From Bacteroides sp. (GTDB lineage: Bacteria > Bacteroidota > Bacteroidia > Bacteroidales > Bacteroidaceae), in contig SUXW01000017.1 in assembly GCA_015060765.1 (NCBI GenBank), positions 1 through 64,000 on the forward strand: a stretch of 64,000 bases of DNA, read 5' to 3'. Shown one piece after another: positions 18,833-28,792 of this stretch; position 1 is the first letter of the stretch, and each line of letters starts with the position of its first letter. Position numbers and translations under genes: made by a program. Under the pieces are notes generated by a model. The model was not told where the DNA came from. It searched no databases and was given only the letters and a program-made list of their open reading frames with translations.

Positions 18833-18840
18833 TAACTTTG
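18833..18840 (+). promoter_or_regulatory. -7 box of the DUF3244-like gene
   Basis: TAACTTTG matches TAnnTTTG, 32 bases before the ATG. The nearest TTG (18807-18809) is 23 bases upstream, slightly wide, which fits a promoter that needs an activator at the GTAAC repeats. Confidence 0.55.
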
Positions 18841-18872
18841 CGACGTATTAATCAACTAAAAAATTAATTATT

Positions 18873-19217
18873 ATGAAAAAATTATTTTTATTAGCGTGTA
18901 GCTTATTTATTATTTCTGCATCCCATGCAGATGAAAAGGAAGAGATTCAACAAAAAAGTCAGTTTCTTCAAAACATTACAGTTCGTCCATATTATTCGGA
19001 AAAAATTTCCACCATTGATGCAACCCTTTATGGACAAACACAAGATTTAAACAATACAACAATTATTATAGAAAATGCGGAAACGCAAGAAGTTGTATAT
19101 TATTACAGATCTGGGAGTTTCGAAAATCAGTTTGATTTAAATGAATTGGAAGAAGGAGTTTACATCATTCGTATTAAATTAGACGGAAAAGAATATTGCG
19201 AATATTTCACTATTTAA
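18873..19217 (+). CDS. Small secreted DUF3244-like protein
   Basis: The 114-residue protein has a signal peptide (MKKLFLLACSLFIISASHA). A compact beta-rich domain of about 75 residues follows, with the pattern TTIIIENAETQEVVYYYRSGSFENQFDL and a closing EGVYIIRIKLDGKEY. This pattern resembles DUF3244 and type-IX-sorting-like beta modules of Bacteroidales. The function is unknown. It is lower in GC than the neighbouring enzymes. Its position opposite the TPR/HTH protein suggests it is a target or partner of that regulator. Confidence 0.65.
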   Translation: MKKLFLLACSLFIISASHADEKEEIQQKSQFLQNITVRPYYSEKISTIDATLYGQTQDLNNTTIIIENAETQEVVYYYRSGSFENQFDLNELEEGVYIIRIKLDGKEYCEYFTI

Positions 19218-19273
19218 TTCCGACAAGACTACCTGAATAATATAAAGGGCGACTACTGTCGCCCTTCATTCTT

Positions 19274-20743
19274 TTATTTCTTCCCCCGACGTTGAGTTTC
19301 ACCTTGCGTATCACCAGGGAAACGTTGTCCCGGTGCCATGCCTTCGGCGGCAAAACCCATGGAGGTGACACCTCCCTTGCGGGGAGCTATCCGCTTCTCG
19401 ATAGGTACCGTGAAATCTTGATATCGAGGTTGGGGATTCTTTGGATCGATGTCTATCAAGTCATCCTTGAGATAAGCTGATAGGCCCAACCGGTTTTCCT
19501 TGATGCCCTTTGCGATGCAGAGGGAGTAAAGATAGCCGCCATAGTCATTGGTATGGGTACCATCGGAGTAGACATGCAACCCATCTTCGCCCACCGCATT
19601 GATAATGTCGATACTCATCCTCCAAAGGTCGATAAAGGCACATTGGGCCAACTGGGCGGCCTTGGGTGCATTCTTACCATACGCATCCATGACGTGAGTA
19701 GGAGCCAGACGGGTACGGTCAAATTTGCTCATAGGAGAAACAATGACGGGAATCACACCGTGACGACGGGCTTCGACTACCATGATGGCGAGTTCCCAAA
19801 TGTAATCGGTTTCGGCATCGGAATGGGTACGAATCCAATCGCCGGCACGGTCGTCGCTGGGCCACATAGGGTCGTGCCCCTTGAGTTTCTCGTCGTTGGT
19901 GCCCAACTGGATGAAGAGGTAATCGCCAGGCTTGACGCTTTCCATCACCTTGTCCCAACGGCGCTGGAAGCGGAAGCCTTTCAATGTTTGGCCCGACTCG
20001 GCATGGTTGGCTATCACCACATTGCCGGTAAACCAACGAGGCAGGTATTGCGCCCAAGTGCCGGCTGCACGCTGGTCGGTCACCGTAGAGTCGCCAATCA
20101 CGAATACGGTAATGGCATCATTCAAGGGAATGATCTCGATGGCACATACACACGGGTGAGTGTCGTTGAAGTGAAGAGTGAGTTTATCGTCCCACGTCAA
20201 GGTCTTGATTTCTCCGGTCGCCGCATCCCATTCGTGCGAATCGAGCTTGATGAAGTTTCCAGCCGAGAGTTTCGGAGTACGGATGTTTACATTGAACGTT
20301 TCCTTTCTAATCTGTCCTTTGCTTGTCTCGATGCTTTCCAACATCAGGCGACGGGTTTCGGCTTTGACGGTGGTGCACGAAGTGCTCATCGGGTCGCCCA
20401 AATAAACGGATACTTGATAGTTGCCTTCGGGCAACTTAACCGAGAAGCTGAAAGGGGTCTCGTCTTCACTGGTGATGAAATCATAACACAAAGAATCGAT
20501 GGCAGCCTTTTTTCTTTTGGGTTTCCGTACGGTATCAATCATTTTGGCGCCGGGCTCAAATCCATAGCCCAAAGTTTCGTTGTATATAGTAGCAGAAGTA
20601 ACTCCTATATATCCTCCGGCTACCTCTCCACTTCCCAAATCAAAGCGGAGAGAAGCCGTTTGTTGGTTATCTGCTTCTTGTGCGGATATTCCAACAAGAA
20701 AGGAAAAGCAACAGAACCATGTCAACAAGAATTCCCTTTTCAT
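19274..20743 (-). CDS. SGNH-family rhamnogalacturonan acetylesterase with N-terminal beta-sandwich
   Basis: The roughly 489-residue exported esterase starts at ATG 20743 (MKREFLLTWFCC), one base after the stop of the nitroreductase gene, so translation is probably coupled. Residues about 25-210 look like a galactose-binding-like beta-sandwich. The SGNH core has block I VIGDSTVTD, block II HAESGQTL, block III QLGTND and block V DGTHTNDYGG. This architecture is typical of CE12-like enzymes that remove acetyl groups from the rhamnogalacturonan backbone. The C-terminal tail is basic and low-complexity. It is the last gene of the minus-strand operon starting at 30049. Confidence 0.85.
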   Translation of the reverse strand: MKREFLLTWFCCFSFLVGISAQEADNQQTASLRFDLGSGEVAGGYIGVTSATIYNETLGYGFEPGAKMIDTVRKPKRKKAAIDSLCYDFITSEDETPFSFSVKLPEGNYQVSVYLGDPMSTSCTTVKAETRRLMLESIETSKGQIRKETFNVNIRTPKLSAGNFIKLDSHEWDAATGEIKTLTWDDKLTLHFNDTHPCVCAIEIIPLNDAITVFVIGDSTVTDQRAAGTWAQYLPRWFTGNVVIANHAESGQTLKGFRFQRRWDKVMESVKPGDYLFIQLGTNDEKLKGHDPMWPSDDRAGDWIRTHSDAETDYIWELAIMVVEARRHGVIPVIVSPMSKFDRTRLAPTHVMDAYGKNAPKAAQLAQCAFIDLWRMSIDIINAVGEDGLHVYSDGTHTNDYGGYLYSLCIAKGIKENRLGLSAYLKDDLIDIDPKNPQPRYQDFTVPIEKRIAPRKGGVTSMGFAAEGMAPGQRFPGDTQGETQRRGKK

Positions 20744-20744
20744 A

Positions 20745-21389
20745 TCATTCACAATAACCTACGGTTTGACCCAAAACAACAATCATGGTTTCTTTCAATC
20801 CCAATGTCTCTACTACTTTCTGCTGGTTCCATCCACCACGAGCGCGACTTCCAATACCTGCATTGGCACAATAGAGATAGACATTTTGGGATACATAGCC
20901 TACATTGACATAGGATACAGTATTGGCATCACCGGGACGATGGCCCGGACCTGTCTTGTCGCTATCGGCAATGAACAGGAGGTTGAGGTAAGCCTTCTGG
21001 GCATCGGCACGGCCGGTAATGGAACGATGGTCGCCCTCGGCCACCAATTCAAGGGTGTGGTCCTTATAATTGTAATAATAGGCACCGGTCTTGAAAAATG
21101 CATAAAGTTCTATTTCCTGACGGTTGGAACCGGTAGGGGCAGTACGCTTGCCATCGGGACGATTCACGCCCAAGGCAGCCCACATCATGTTGGAGATATC
21201 TTGCAACGAGATTTCTTTTTCGGTAAAGCCCTTGGAAGACCGACGATTCTGAAGTGCCTGCATCAAAGTCATGCCTTCGTCGTAGGTAGGAGGAAGCAAC
21301 TTGATGATTTTGGGTGCACTTTGTGCGAACGAAAGGGTAACTGCACCCAATAAAACAACTATAAATGATAAAATTCTTTTCATGTTCAT
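20745..21389 (-). CDS. Exported nitroreductase-family flavoprotein
   Basis: The 214-residue protein has a signal peptide (MKRILSFIVVLLGAVTLSFAQ), which is unusual for the family. A nitroreductase/SagB-like domain follows: NRRSSKGFTEKEISLQDISNMMWAALGVNR, then SVYVNVGYVSQNVYLY-type helices and a final GLKETMIVVLGQTVG. FMN-dependent reduction is the family activity; the substrate is unknown. It sits inside the pectin operon between the CBM9-like/PKD protein and an acetylesterase. The start may be ATG 21389 or 21383. Confidence 0.8.
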   Translation of the reverse strand: MNMKRILSFIVVLLGAVTLSFAQSAPKIIKLLPPTYDEGMTLMQALQNRRSSKGFTEKEISLQDISNMMWAALGVNRPDGKRTAPTGSNRQEIELYAFFKTGAYYYNYKDHTLELVAEGDHRSITGRADAQKAYLNLLFIADSDKTGPGHRPGDANTVSYVNVGYVSQNVYLYCANAGIGSRARGGWNQQKVVETLGLKETMIVVLGQTVGYCE

Positions 21390-21410
21390 AAAATTTAGGA
21401 ATGATATTTT

Positions 21411-22553
21411 TTAATCGTATTGCCCAATGGGATTGTTCTTATCGTATACCAACACTTCCCACACCTTGCAACATTTCGATTCGCCTTCCGGGCCCGAAAC
21501 GGTAAGGGTAACGGTATAGTGCACGCCATCCTTTTGATAGGTATGGATGGGGTTCTGCTCGTTCGAAGTGGTTCCATCGCCAAAATCCCAATGCCAGGAA
21601 GTAATGTTGCCATGACTCTTGTCTTCGAACACTACCTTACGGGTATCTTTGAGGGTGGTATGAGTCCATTTGGCTTCGATGGGCTTGCGGTACTGGACTT
21701 CCAATGGCATCAAGGTAAACAAGCGTTGCATGGATGCATTGCCATACATTTTGTGGTGTTTGGAGAGGTTCCAGAAGCCATTGTTGCCGGGGCCTCCATC
21801 GTAATCGATTACCGCCCAGCAAAGGCCAATCTTCTTGCCTTCGTAAAGTTTGCTCTCGGTCGAAGCAGCCGGTCCTCCATCGGGGCTGGCATAATCAAAC
21901 GGAGTGATGTAAAACTCAAACTTCAACACACCGTCTTCTCCATGCTTGAAGTTGTAATCGTAAGCATAATTGGCATAAGGAAGGTCCTTGAGCCATTGTT
22001 GAGGGCCCCACACCATGGTCCACGACTTGCCTTCGGTGGGTGGTGTCATGATGTGATAGTTCTGGGCATGTACATTCTGATGGAGGAAGAAAGATTCGAA
22101 ACGAGTAAGAGCCTCTTGATTGTGACGGAATTGGTCGATATGAGGACCACCCGAGAGGTCGGCATCCACCACAATCTCGTAGGTATCGTTGCGAAGGTCC
22201 AAAGTATTGAAATCCCAAAAATCATCGTAGGCTTCGTAATAGAAATACAAGCGGTTCAAGCCTTCTACCCAACCCACCTTCACCTTGATATCGAGGGTGG
22301 ACTTGTTGATGCCCTGGTGCTTGCGACTATCGTCCCACATCTCTTCGACGGGCACCACATAGCTATCGGGCACAATATCCCAATCGGCGAAAGTGCCGTC
22401 TATCCGAGGAATTTGATTTTTAGGGAACTGGAAAACCTTGAAACCGGGTTCGGTTACCTGTACATCGGGAATTTGTGCAAGGGCACTTCCTGACAAGAAA
22501 GCACCCAACAACACACAACCTAATCTACTGAAACTATTCTTTAGAGCTGTCAT
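21411..22553 (-). CDS. Exported CBM9-like / PKD-domain protein
   Basis: The roughly 380-residue protein starts at ATG 22553, two bases after the upstream stop. A signal peptide (SGSALAQ) precedes a CBM9/DOMON-like beta-sandwich ([18 protein letters not shown] to [12 protein letters not shown]). The C-terminal 90 residues are a PKD domain ([23 protein letters not shown]). No catalytic motif of a known glycosidase is visible, so binding or presentation of glycan at the cell surface is the likely role. It is tightly coupled to the GH35/42-like gene. Confidence 0.7.
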   Translation of the reverse strand: MTALKNSFSRLGCVLLGAFLSGSALAQIPDVQVTEPGFKVFQFPKNQIPRIDGTFADWDIVPDSYVVPVEEMWDDSRKHQGINKSTLDIKVKVGWVEGLNRLYFYYEAYDDFWDFNTLDLRNDTYEIVVDADLSGGPHIDQFRHNQEALTRFESFFLHQNVHAQNYHIMTPPTEGKSWTMVWGPQQWLKDLPYANYAYDYNFKHGEDGVLKFEFYITPFDYASPDGGPAASTESKLYEGKKIGLCWAVIDYDGGPGNNGFWNLSKHHKMYGNASMQRLFTLMPLEVQYRKPIEAKWTHTTLKDTRKVVFEDKSHGNITSWHWDFGDGTTSNEQNPIHTYQKDGVHYTVTLTVSGPEGESKCCKVWEVLVYDKNNPIGQYD

Positions 22554-22555
22554 AA

Positions 22556-24268
22556 TCAATATTTATAAAGTTCTACCTTCAAGAATTTAGGAGTGGGCTT
22601 GTCGAAATCCAATCCTTGGCCAGAGAAACCTTCATCGGCAGCAGGCAACAAGTCGTAGCGCAACTGGATATCGTCACCATTGAGCCAACGGCCTTCTACC
22701 CATTTCCCATCCACAAAATTACCTTCTACCGTCTTCGCCAAACCCACAACACCCTTTCCATCTACTGGCAGAAATTGCACACGGATATTAGAGCCCAAGA
22801 ACAAGAATGAATCATTGGACATCTGGATAGCGATAGCATAGCCTTGTGCATCGGGTGCATAGGTACCGCCCAAACGTTGTGGAGCACCACCCTTTCGTTG
22901 TCCACTCGAAACCAATTCATAAACGAGTTTATAATCACCCATCACAACTTCGTCTTTCAAACGAGTAGGATCAAGCGCCTTTACCCAAGTAGCAGAAATA
23001 GTACCTTTAGCTTGGGCATCCAAAATCAAATCGGCCGCACTACCTGCCAATTGATAGAATTGACGAAAGCTCTCATTGGTTGGAGATACAATACTTGCTT
23101 CCACGCCAAACGGAGAATAACCGATACCTCCCATCTGACCGATGGTATAAGCCGCATTAGCCGCTCCCCCTTGTCCTGCACGAGATTCGGGCACAAATAC
23201 CGGATTGCCTGCACGGGCATACATTTGGATAATGGTGGGATAATCGGGCAAATAAATGTCCGGAGAAAGGATGTCGATAGCGGGAGCTGCTGCACGCCAA
23301 ATGTCATGATTCTGTGCTTGAGGTCCACCGGCTGGGTAATTGCCCGGATGCTTATCCTCGGGTTGTACTATCCACGCATTCACGAAAGTAGGTATAGGGT
23401 AAACATCCTTACCTGCTTGAGCAATGGCATTCATATAGTGGCCATAATTCCAAGCCATGAACATTTCGTCGGTATAGTCACCTTTACCAAACACTTCTTC
23501 CCAAGTACCGGAAGTCTTGCAACCTTGTTTCTTCCAAGCATTCAAAGTTTCGGGCAATAATTGTTCCTTGTTCTTGACCAGATAGTCAATCAATGCCTGA
23601 GGTACGAGGCCATTGAATGCCTTTACAGCTTCGGGATGATAATCGCGGGTATATCCATGCAATCCCACTTCATTGTTCACCTGCATCATGATGACGGTTT
23701 GCTCTTCCCGATCGACTTCCGCTATATGTTTCATAGTAGCTGCATAAGCTTTGGCATCGGCCTCCCAGCTAGATTGCGCTAATGTGGTAAGAATAGACAA
23801 TTGTTTGCCATCTTTGGTCAAAGCCAACGGAAAACGCTCCGTATCCTTTTTCACCCATTTGGGAGTATAACTGGTATATCCATTTTTCCAGCTACCAAAC
23901 CAAAGCAAGGCAACCTTCAAATCATTCGCACGTGCATCTTCAATGATTTCATCCACAACTTTAAAATCAAATTTGCCTTCTTCGGGTTCTATCATTTCCC
24001 AAGTGATGACAGCCAAAACCGTATTGACCCCCGACTCTTTCAGTTGAGACCAATAAGGTTTCATATACTCTCTGCTAGAAGAAGCTGAATTGGTAAGTTC
24101 CATAGCCAAAGCTAAATACGGTTTTCCCTCTACAATCAATTGAGTTACATTTCCTCGCTTCTCCAAATGAGGTATAGGAGGCAATTCACGCGGTGCATTT
24201 TCTTTTTGTTCTCCTGTACATGAAATAAAAAGGAACAGGGATACTACTAACAATACTATATTTTTCAT
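22556..24268 (-). CDS. GH35/GH42-like beta-galactosidase lipoprotein with DUF5597-type C-terminus
   Basis: The 570-residue lipoprotein has lipobox LFISC. The clan-A TIM barrel spans about 45-380. The acid/base region is [12 protein letters not shown] and the probable nucleophile is the Glu in [13 protein letters not shown]. The N-terminal [21 protein letters not shown] is shared by GH35 and GH42. The C-terminal 180 residues match the beta-rich DUF5597 that often accompanies such barrels. Expected action is removal of galactose from pectic side chains, but the substrate is inferred. It is part of the 30049-to-19274 operon. Confidence 0.75.
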   Translation of the reverse strand: MKNIVLLVVSLFLFISCTGEQKENAPRELPPIPHLEKRGNVTQLIVEGKPYLALAMELTNSASSSREYMKPYWSQLKESGVNTVLAVITWEMIEPEEGKFDFKVVDEIIEDARANDLKVALLWFGSWKNGYTSYTPKWVKKDTERFPLALTKDGKQLSILTTLAQSSWEADAKAYAATMKHIAEVDREEQTVIMMQVNNEVGLHGYTRDYHPEAVKAFNGLVPQALIDYLVKNKEQLLPETLNAWKKQGCKTSGTWEEVFGKGDYTDEMFMAWNYGHYMNAIAQAGKDVYPIPTFVNAWIVQPEDKHPGNYPAGGPQAQNHDIWRAAAPAIDILSPDIYLPDYPTIIQMYARAGNPVFVPESRAGQGGAANAAYTIGQMGGIGYSPFGVEASIVSPTNESFRQFYQLAGSAADLILDAQAKGTISATWVKALDPTRLKDEVVMGDYKLVYELVSSGQRKGGAPQRLGGTYAPDAQGYAIAIQMSNDSFLFLGSNIRVQFLPVDGKGVVGLAKTVEGNFVDGKWVEGRWLNGDDIQLRYDLLPAADEGFSGQGLDFDKPTPKFLKVELYKY

Positions 24269-24300
24269 ATTTATTTAAGATTAAAATCTATCATAATGAT

Positions 24301-25908
24301 TTACTTATATTTTCCAAAACGGCAAGCATTGCGGGCAATGGGTTCATCCAACAACTGGAAAGTGGTAGCCGGACCTAAATTACGATCACCCTTCCAGGAA
24401 GATAGTTGCCAAGCCACATATCCGTCGGGGGTTACTTCGACCATCTGCAACGGTGCACGCGAAGGATTGAATTGGATTACATCCTTCTTGTTCCATTCAT
24501 TGAACCAGTTGGTGACAACCGTATTTCCATTGGCCAAACGATAAGCCTTCTGAGGATTAGTCAAACCATAATCTACCGCGTTGATTTCCCATACTACGGT
24601 ACCATCGCGCTTGATTTCCTTTACCGGCCCCTTACGACCTACCATCAGGATGTTTCCATTAGGTAATTCCGATGCCGACCATGGACCAAAGAGTTCCCAA
24701 CGATTGAGTTCCTTACCACGATGATTGTACTCGGCCACAAATCCCATGGCCATATTGGATACCAACAATGTGCCCTTGCTGGTGAGGCGGGCATTGCGGA
24801 ACTGACCATGTACACTACCCTTTTCATCGTATGGCAACACAAATTCATGAACAATCTTCTGATTGGAAATTTTCATGACAACCACCTTGGCAGGTTTGGC
24901 ATTCAAAACATACACCACATGGTTCTTCCCAATGGGTTGGATGGTGTGTATTTCCGTTCCTTTCGGAGCCAACGAACGCCAGATTTCGGCACCTTGTTCA
25001 TCCAATTCGGCTATGCCGTATTGGTCGGCAATCAGGATGTGTCCATCATTCATCAAGACCGCATCACTAATTTCGCCTTTTCCTTTAGCATTATCGTATT
25101 TCCATACAATTTCACCATTCTGAATCTTATAGATACGACGGTTCTTTGACTGACCGGTATACATAAAATCGTGACGGGACAAATCACCCAATTGCAATTC
25201 ATTATACAATTCGCGGATTTCCTTCTCGGTCAAGGCCGAATCGTACATACGGACATCACTGATGTGGGTACCTTTCAGGTAAGAATCGCCTTTGAAAGGT
25301 GCACGACCCATCCAATTATAAATAGGTGCCTCTTTGGGGAAAGTTTCGGACATGGTAAACATTTTGTTATTGAACGCCACCAATTTACCATTCAAGAACA
25401 AACGACCTTCGTCATCGTTTTGGGTATACACCACATATTGCCAATTGCCTTTTTCAGAGGGTTTGCCAATGTCCATCAAGGTTTCGTTCTTCCATCCGCC
25501 TACTGAATTTTCACTACGCTGGACATTCAGTTTATAAGCTTGATACCGACCTTCTGTCTGGGTATTGAGAGGAAGTGTAGAGAAAGCCCAAAGGAAATAG
25601 CCTTGTCCTTTAAGGGAAGCCTCAGCATCTACCTTGTATCTCACGGCAATAGTGAACTGACGCAATTGTTGCAACTTTTCGCCAATGCCCTTTCCCAAAT
25701 CAATGTATCCGTCTTCATTACCCAAATAGACACAACCGGATTCCAACGAGGCAGAGCCTTGCAAGGTACCATCAAAATGGGAAGCACTCTTATCGCGGAC
25801 AACCTTTCCGTTGTCGTTCATAAAATCATAATGCAGAATCAAGTTGTTTTGTGCTATTGCTCCTATAGCAACTACCAACAAACATACAAATAAGATTATT
25901 TTTTTCAT
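24301..25908 (-). CDS. Exported LamG / PQQ-like beta-propeller protein
   Basis: The 535-residue protein has a leader (MKKIILFVCLLVVAIGAIAQ). A concanavalin/LamG jelly roll covers about 22-235 (LILHYDFMNDNGKVVRDKS and a late DVRMYDSALTEKEIRELY). A repeat-built propeller follows at 250-530, with blades carrying NGHILI-like and PNGNILMVG motifs and WE/WK-type strand ends. It resembles arylsulfotransferase or PQQ-dehydrogenase propellers, but no catalytic residue can be assigned. A binding role at the surface is possible. Confidence 0.65.
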   Translation of the reverse strand: MKKIILFVCLLVVAIGAIAQNNLILHYDFMNDNGKVVRDKSASHFDGTLQGSASLESGCVYLGNEDGYIDLGKGIGEKLQQLRQFTIAVRYKVDAEASLKGQGYFLWAFSTLPLNTQTEGRYQAYKLNVQRSENSVGGWKNETLMDIGKPSEKGNWQYVVYTQNDDEGRLFLNGKLVAFNNKMFTMSETFPKEAPIYNWMGRAPFKGDSYLKGTHISDVRMYDSALTEKEIRELYNELQLGDLSRHDFMYTGQSKNRRIYKIQNGEIVWKYDNAKGKGEISDAVLMNDGHILIADQYGIAELDEQGAEIWRSLAPKGTEIHTIQPIGKNHVVYVLNAKPAKVVVMKISNQKIVHEFVLPYDEKGSVHGQFRNARLTSKGTLLVSNMAMGFVAEYNHRGKELNRWELFGPWSASELPNGNILMVGRKGPVKEIKRDGTVVWEINAVDYGLTNPQKAYRLANGNTVVTNWFNEWNKKDVIQFNPSRAPLQMVEVTPDGYVAWQLSSWKGDRNLGPATTFQLLDEPIARNACRFGKYK

Positions 25909-25917
25909 ATCTATTCT

Positions 25918-28776
25918 TTATTTAAAATCGAACCATACATCCATACAGATACCATCATCGCCTTTCTTGATACGTACATTCGAGGCCTGACTACGAGGGC
26001 CCATCTGCGACAGAGGCTTATAAGATCGCATAGCAGGTATTTCGACCAAGAATGAAATATCACCTTCGGGCCAAGGTTCCATGGTATTATCTTTCTCACC
26101 AATATGCATCGGTTCACGAGGAGTAAACACATGCAAATACATACCTTGCATATTACTATACAACGTGAAAGGCATTTGGTCGGACTCTATCTGTGCCCAA
26201 TATACATCGGCATGATAACCCTTGAACTCAGGATAAATAATAGGAGCAGCTCCCTCGCCATACTCACCGGTAATGGTATTGTTATAGTCCTTCTGGTGAA
26301 TACCGAATTGGGTGCCCTTAACACGATTCTTCCATACACGATACGGACCTCTGCCCAACCACTTCATACCCTTCACTTGTTCTTCCGGATACGAAAAAGT
26401 AAGGCCTAAGTTCTTAGCTCCACCGGCATCGACAAACGGGCCTTTGAAACGTTTTCCATTTTCGCTATTCAACAATACGGCATTCATATTAAGCAAACCA
26501 TCGGGATTCATACGCCATACAATGCTATCAATACCGCCCTTATATTTCACCACAAAAAGAGCATCGGCCCCATCTTGTTTGGTATAGCTACCTATTACTT
26601 CAGCTTTCATACCCACCGGACGAGGGCCATTATTGAATGCTATTTCTTTTCCGTTACTCATTACCTTAGTCAGCAAGCCCGTCTTTGCATTGAATGCCGC
26701 TTCTACACCTTGGGCTTTTAACAAAGCAACCTCACCGGCTTCACTCCATTGGGCTTTGCCTGTGGTAGCCTTTCCTTGTTCTGCCCAATAACGGGAAGCA
26801 CGCTTGATAGGTGCTGACCAAGTACATATTTCATGACCAAAAGGATCGATAGCAGTTACTTCCAATACATCGCAATCAAAGAATCCTTCGGGTAAATCGA
26901 AAGATGCTTTGCCTCTTTCACCTGGCTCAATAGCGGGCAACCTCACCTCGCCTTGATGAATACGTACCGAAACAGCCTCACCCTTCAAAGGAGAAGGAGT
27001 GCGATAAGTGGCATATTTCATTTTACAATCCTTCAAGTTGGTATATATATAAGCATTGTCTACCAAGAACTTGCCATCGAACGAAGGAGTTACGTGCAAT
27101 TTCTCCATACGAATAGGCGACCATACCTCACGAATAGTAAAAAAGCTACCTTCCTTTTCACGATAAGCTCCTACAATACCATCGGGGCCATTACGTCCGT
27201 CACTATCCAAAATGCCTCCCTTATCGGTACGTCTTACAGCCTCATCTACATAAGCCCACAAGAATCCACCAGCAAACATCGGGTGACGGGTATAGCTTTC
27301 CCAAAAATCATCCAAACCGGCGCCATGCCCTCTATCGTACAATCCATGCAAGAATTCGGTCGGCATAAAAACCTCATCTCCATTGGCCAGACGATAAGGT
27401 CCCGTTTGATAAGCCGGATAGTGATTGGTATCCAACCCATTAAAATCGGCCCATGGATGAATAACATGGCGTTTCTGAGGATCGAAATCTGCAAAACGTT
27501 CATCAATCGTAGTATTCCAACCTCCTTCATTACCATTGCTCCACATGAACACAGACGGATGATTCACATCGCGTACAATCATTTCTTTCAATTGCTTCAA
27601 TGCGGTGGTATCATCGTAATGGGTTTGCCAACCTGCCAATTCATCCAAATACAACAAGCCCAATGAATCGCAAACATCCAAGAAATGATCATCGGGTGGA
27701 TAATGAGAACGAACGGCATTCATATTCATCTCTTTCATGAGCATAGCATCCTGAATGCTCAATGCTTTTGAAGTTGTACGTCCACTCTCCGGATGGAACG
27801 AATGACGATTGGTTCCTTTGGCAATCACACGTACATTATTAATATATAAACCATCATGGCGACGCAGTTCTACGGTACGAAAACCGATTCGTTCGGTGAT
27901 GGAATGCAATGCTTTTCCTTCGGGAGAAAGCAATGTTAGAGTCAGTTGATACAAATAAGGTTGCTCGGGGTTCCACGACTTGACTCCTTGCCATTGGGTG
28001 TTCAGTACCTGTTTGTTGTCAGATTTCAACTTCAAAATTTGGCTTTGTACCTTTCCCGTTGACTTCCCTTGATTCATCAATGAAGGGGCTTCAACCAAAT
28101 CCATTTTCAAAGTAGTACCCACTTCCAATCCTTCTGTATAAAGTTCAGTAAGCAGAGAGCCATCCATTTGTGCATCCACAGCTATGCGCTCAATATGCAC
28201 TTGTGGCAAGGCCTTCAAATAAACAGGACGATAGATACCTCCAAACAACCACCAATCCGCTTTACGCTCAGCGGAGTTTACAGAGGCATTGGCCGATTCC
28301 TTACTAACGGTCACTTCCAAACGATTCCGCTTACCCGTCTTAATCAATGAAGTGACATCGTATTCAAACTCACAGAATCCTCCTTGATGAATAGAGCCAG
28401 CACTCTGCCCATTTATTTTCACATCGGTATCTGTCATCGATCCTTCGAATACGATATATATAGTACGTCCTTCCCAATTTTGAGGGACCTTAAAATTCAA
28501 ACGATACTCTCCTATTTCACTGGCTGGTTTGGCAGTCTTGTCCAAATAATAACGTCCATAGGTATAGCCGCCATACCCTTGAAGTTCCCAACACGAAGGT
28601 ACCTCAATCTTACCCCATTTCCCGGAGTTCATTCCATCACTACAACGAAACTCCCATGTTTTAGTATCGTCAGAACCTGTCCCCGACAAATAAAGGTATT
28701 CTGTTTCTTGTGCTATAGCCGCCATACCAGCCTGCGCCATTACAATAGCGGCTATCCATTTCAAGTATTTTTTCAT
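25918..28776 (-). CDS. GH2 beta-galactosidase-like glycosidase
   Basis: The 952-residue exported enzyme has a leader ending GMAAIAQ. It has the GH2 order: jelly-roll sugar-binding domain (EVPSCWELQGYGGYTYGRYYLD), Ig-like domain, TIM barrel with NAVRSHYPPDDHFLDVCDSLGLLYLDE, then further beta domains. The acid/base is the Glu of MWSNGNEGGWN, and the nucleophile is probably the Glu in MPTEFLHG. The C-terminal region resembles the beta-galactosidase small-chain domain (WLGRGPYRVWKNR). Removal of beta-galactose from rhamnogalacturonan side chains is the likely role. Confidence 0.88.
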   Translation of the reverse strand: MKKYLKWIAAIVMAQAGMAAIAQETEYLYLSGTGSDDTKTWEFRCSDGMNSGKWGKIEVPSCWELQGYGGYTYGRYYLDKTAKPASEIGEYRLNFKVPQNWEGRTIYIVFEGSMTDTDVKINGQSAGSIHQGGFCEFEYDVTSLIKTGKRNRLEVTVSKESANASVNSAERKADWWLFGGIYRPVYLKALPQVHIERIAVDAQMDGSLLTELYTEGLEVGTTLKMDLVEAPSLMNQGKSTGKVQSQILKLKSDNKQVLNTQWQGVKSWNPEQPYLYQLTLTLLSPEGKALHSITERIGFRTVELRRHDGLYINNVRVIAKGTNRHSFHPESGRTTSKALSIQDAMLMKEMNMNAVRSHYPPDDHFLDVCDSLGLLYLDELAGWQTHYDDTTALKQLKEMIVRDVNHPSVFMWSNGNEGGWNTTIDERFADFDPQKRHVIHPWADFNGLDTNHYPAYQTGPYRLANGDEVFMPTEFLHGLYDRGHGAGLDDFWESYTRHPMFAGGFLWAYVDEAVRRTDKGGILDSDGRNGPDGIVGAYREKEGSFFTIREVWSPIRMEKLHVTPSFDGKFLVDNAYIYTNLKDCKMKYATYRTPSPLKGEAVSVRIHQGEVRLPAIEPGERGKASFDLPEGFFDCDVLEVTAIDPFGHEICTWSAPIKRASRYWAEQGKATTGKAQWSEAGEVALLKAQGVEAAFNAKTGLLTKVMSNGKEIAFNNGPRPVGMKAEVIGSYTKQDGADALFVVKYKGGIDSIVWRMNPDGLLNMNAVLLNSENGKRFKGPFVDAGGAKNLGLTFSYPEEQVKGMKWLGRGPYRVWKNRVKGTQFGIHQKDYNNTITGEYGEGAAPIIYPEFKGYHADVYWAQIESDQMPFTLYSNMQGMYLHVFTPREPMHIGEKDNTMEPWPEGDISFLVEIPAMRSYKPLSQMGPRSQASNVRIKKGDDGICMDVWFDFK

Positions 28777-28792
28777 GATAGCAAGAGATAGA

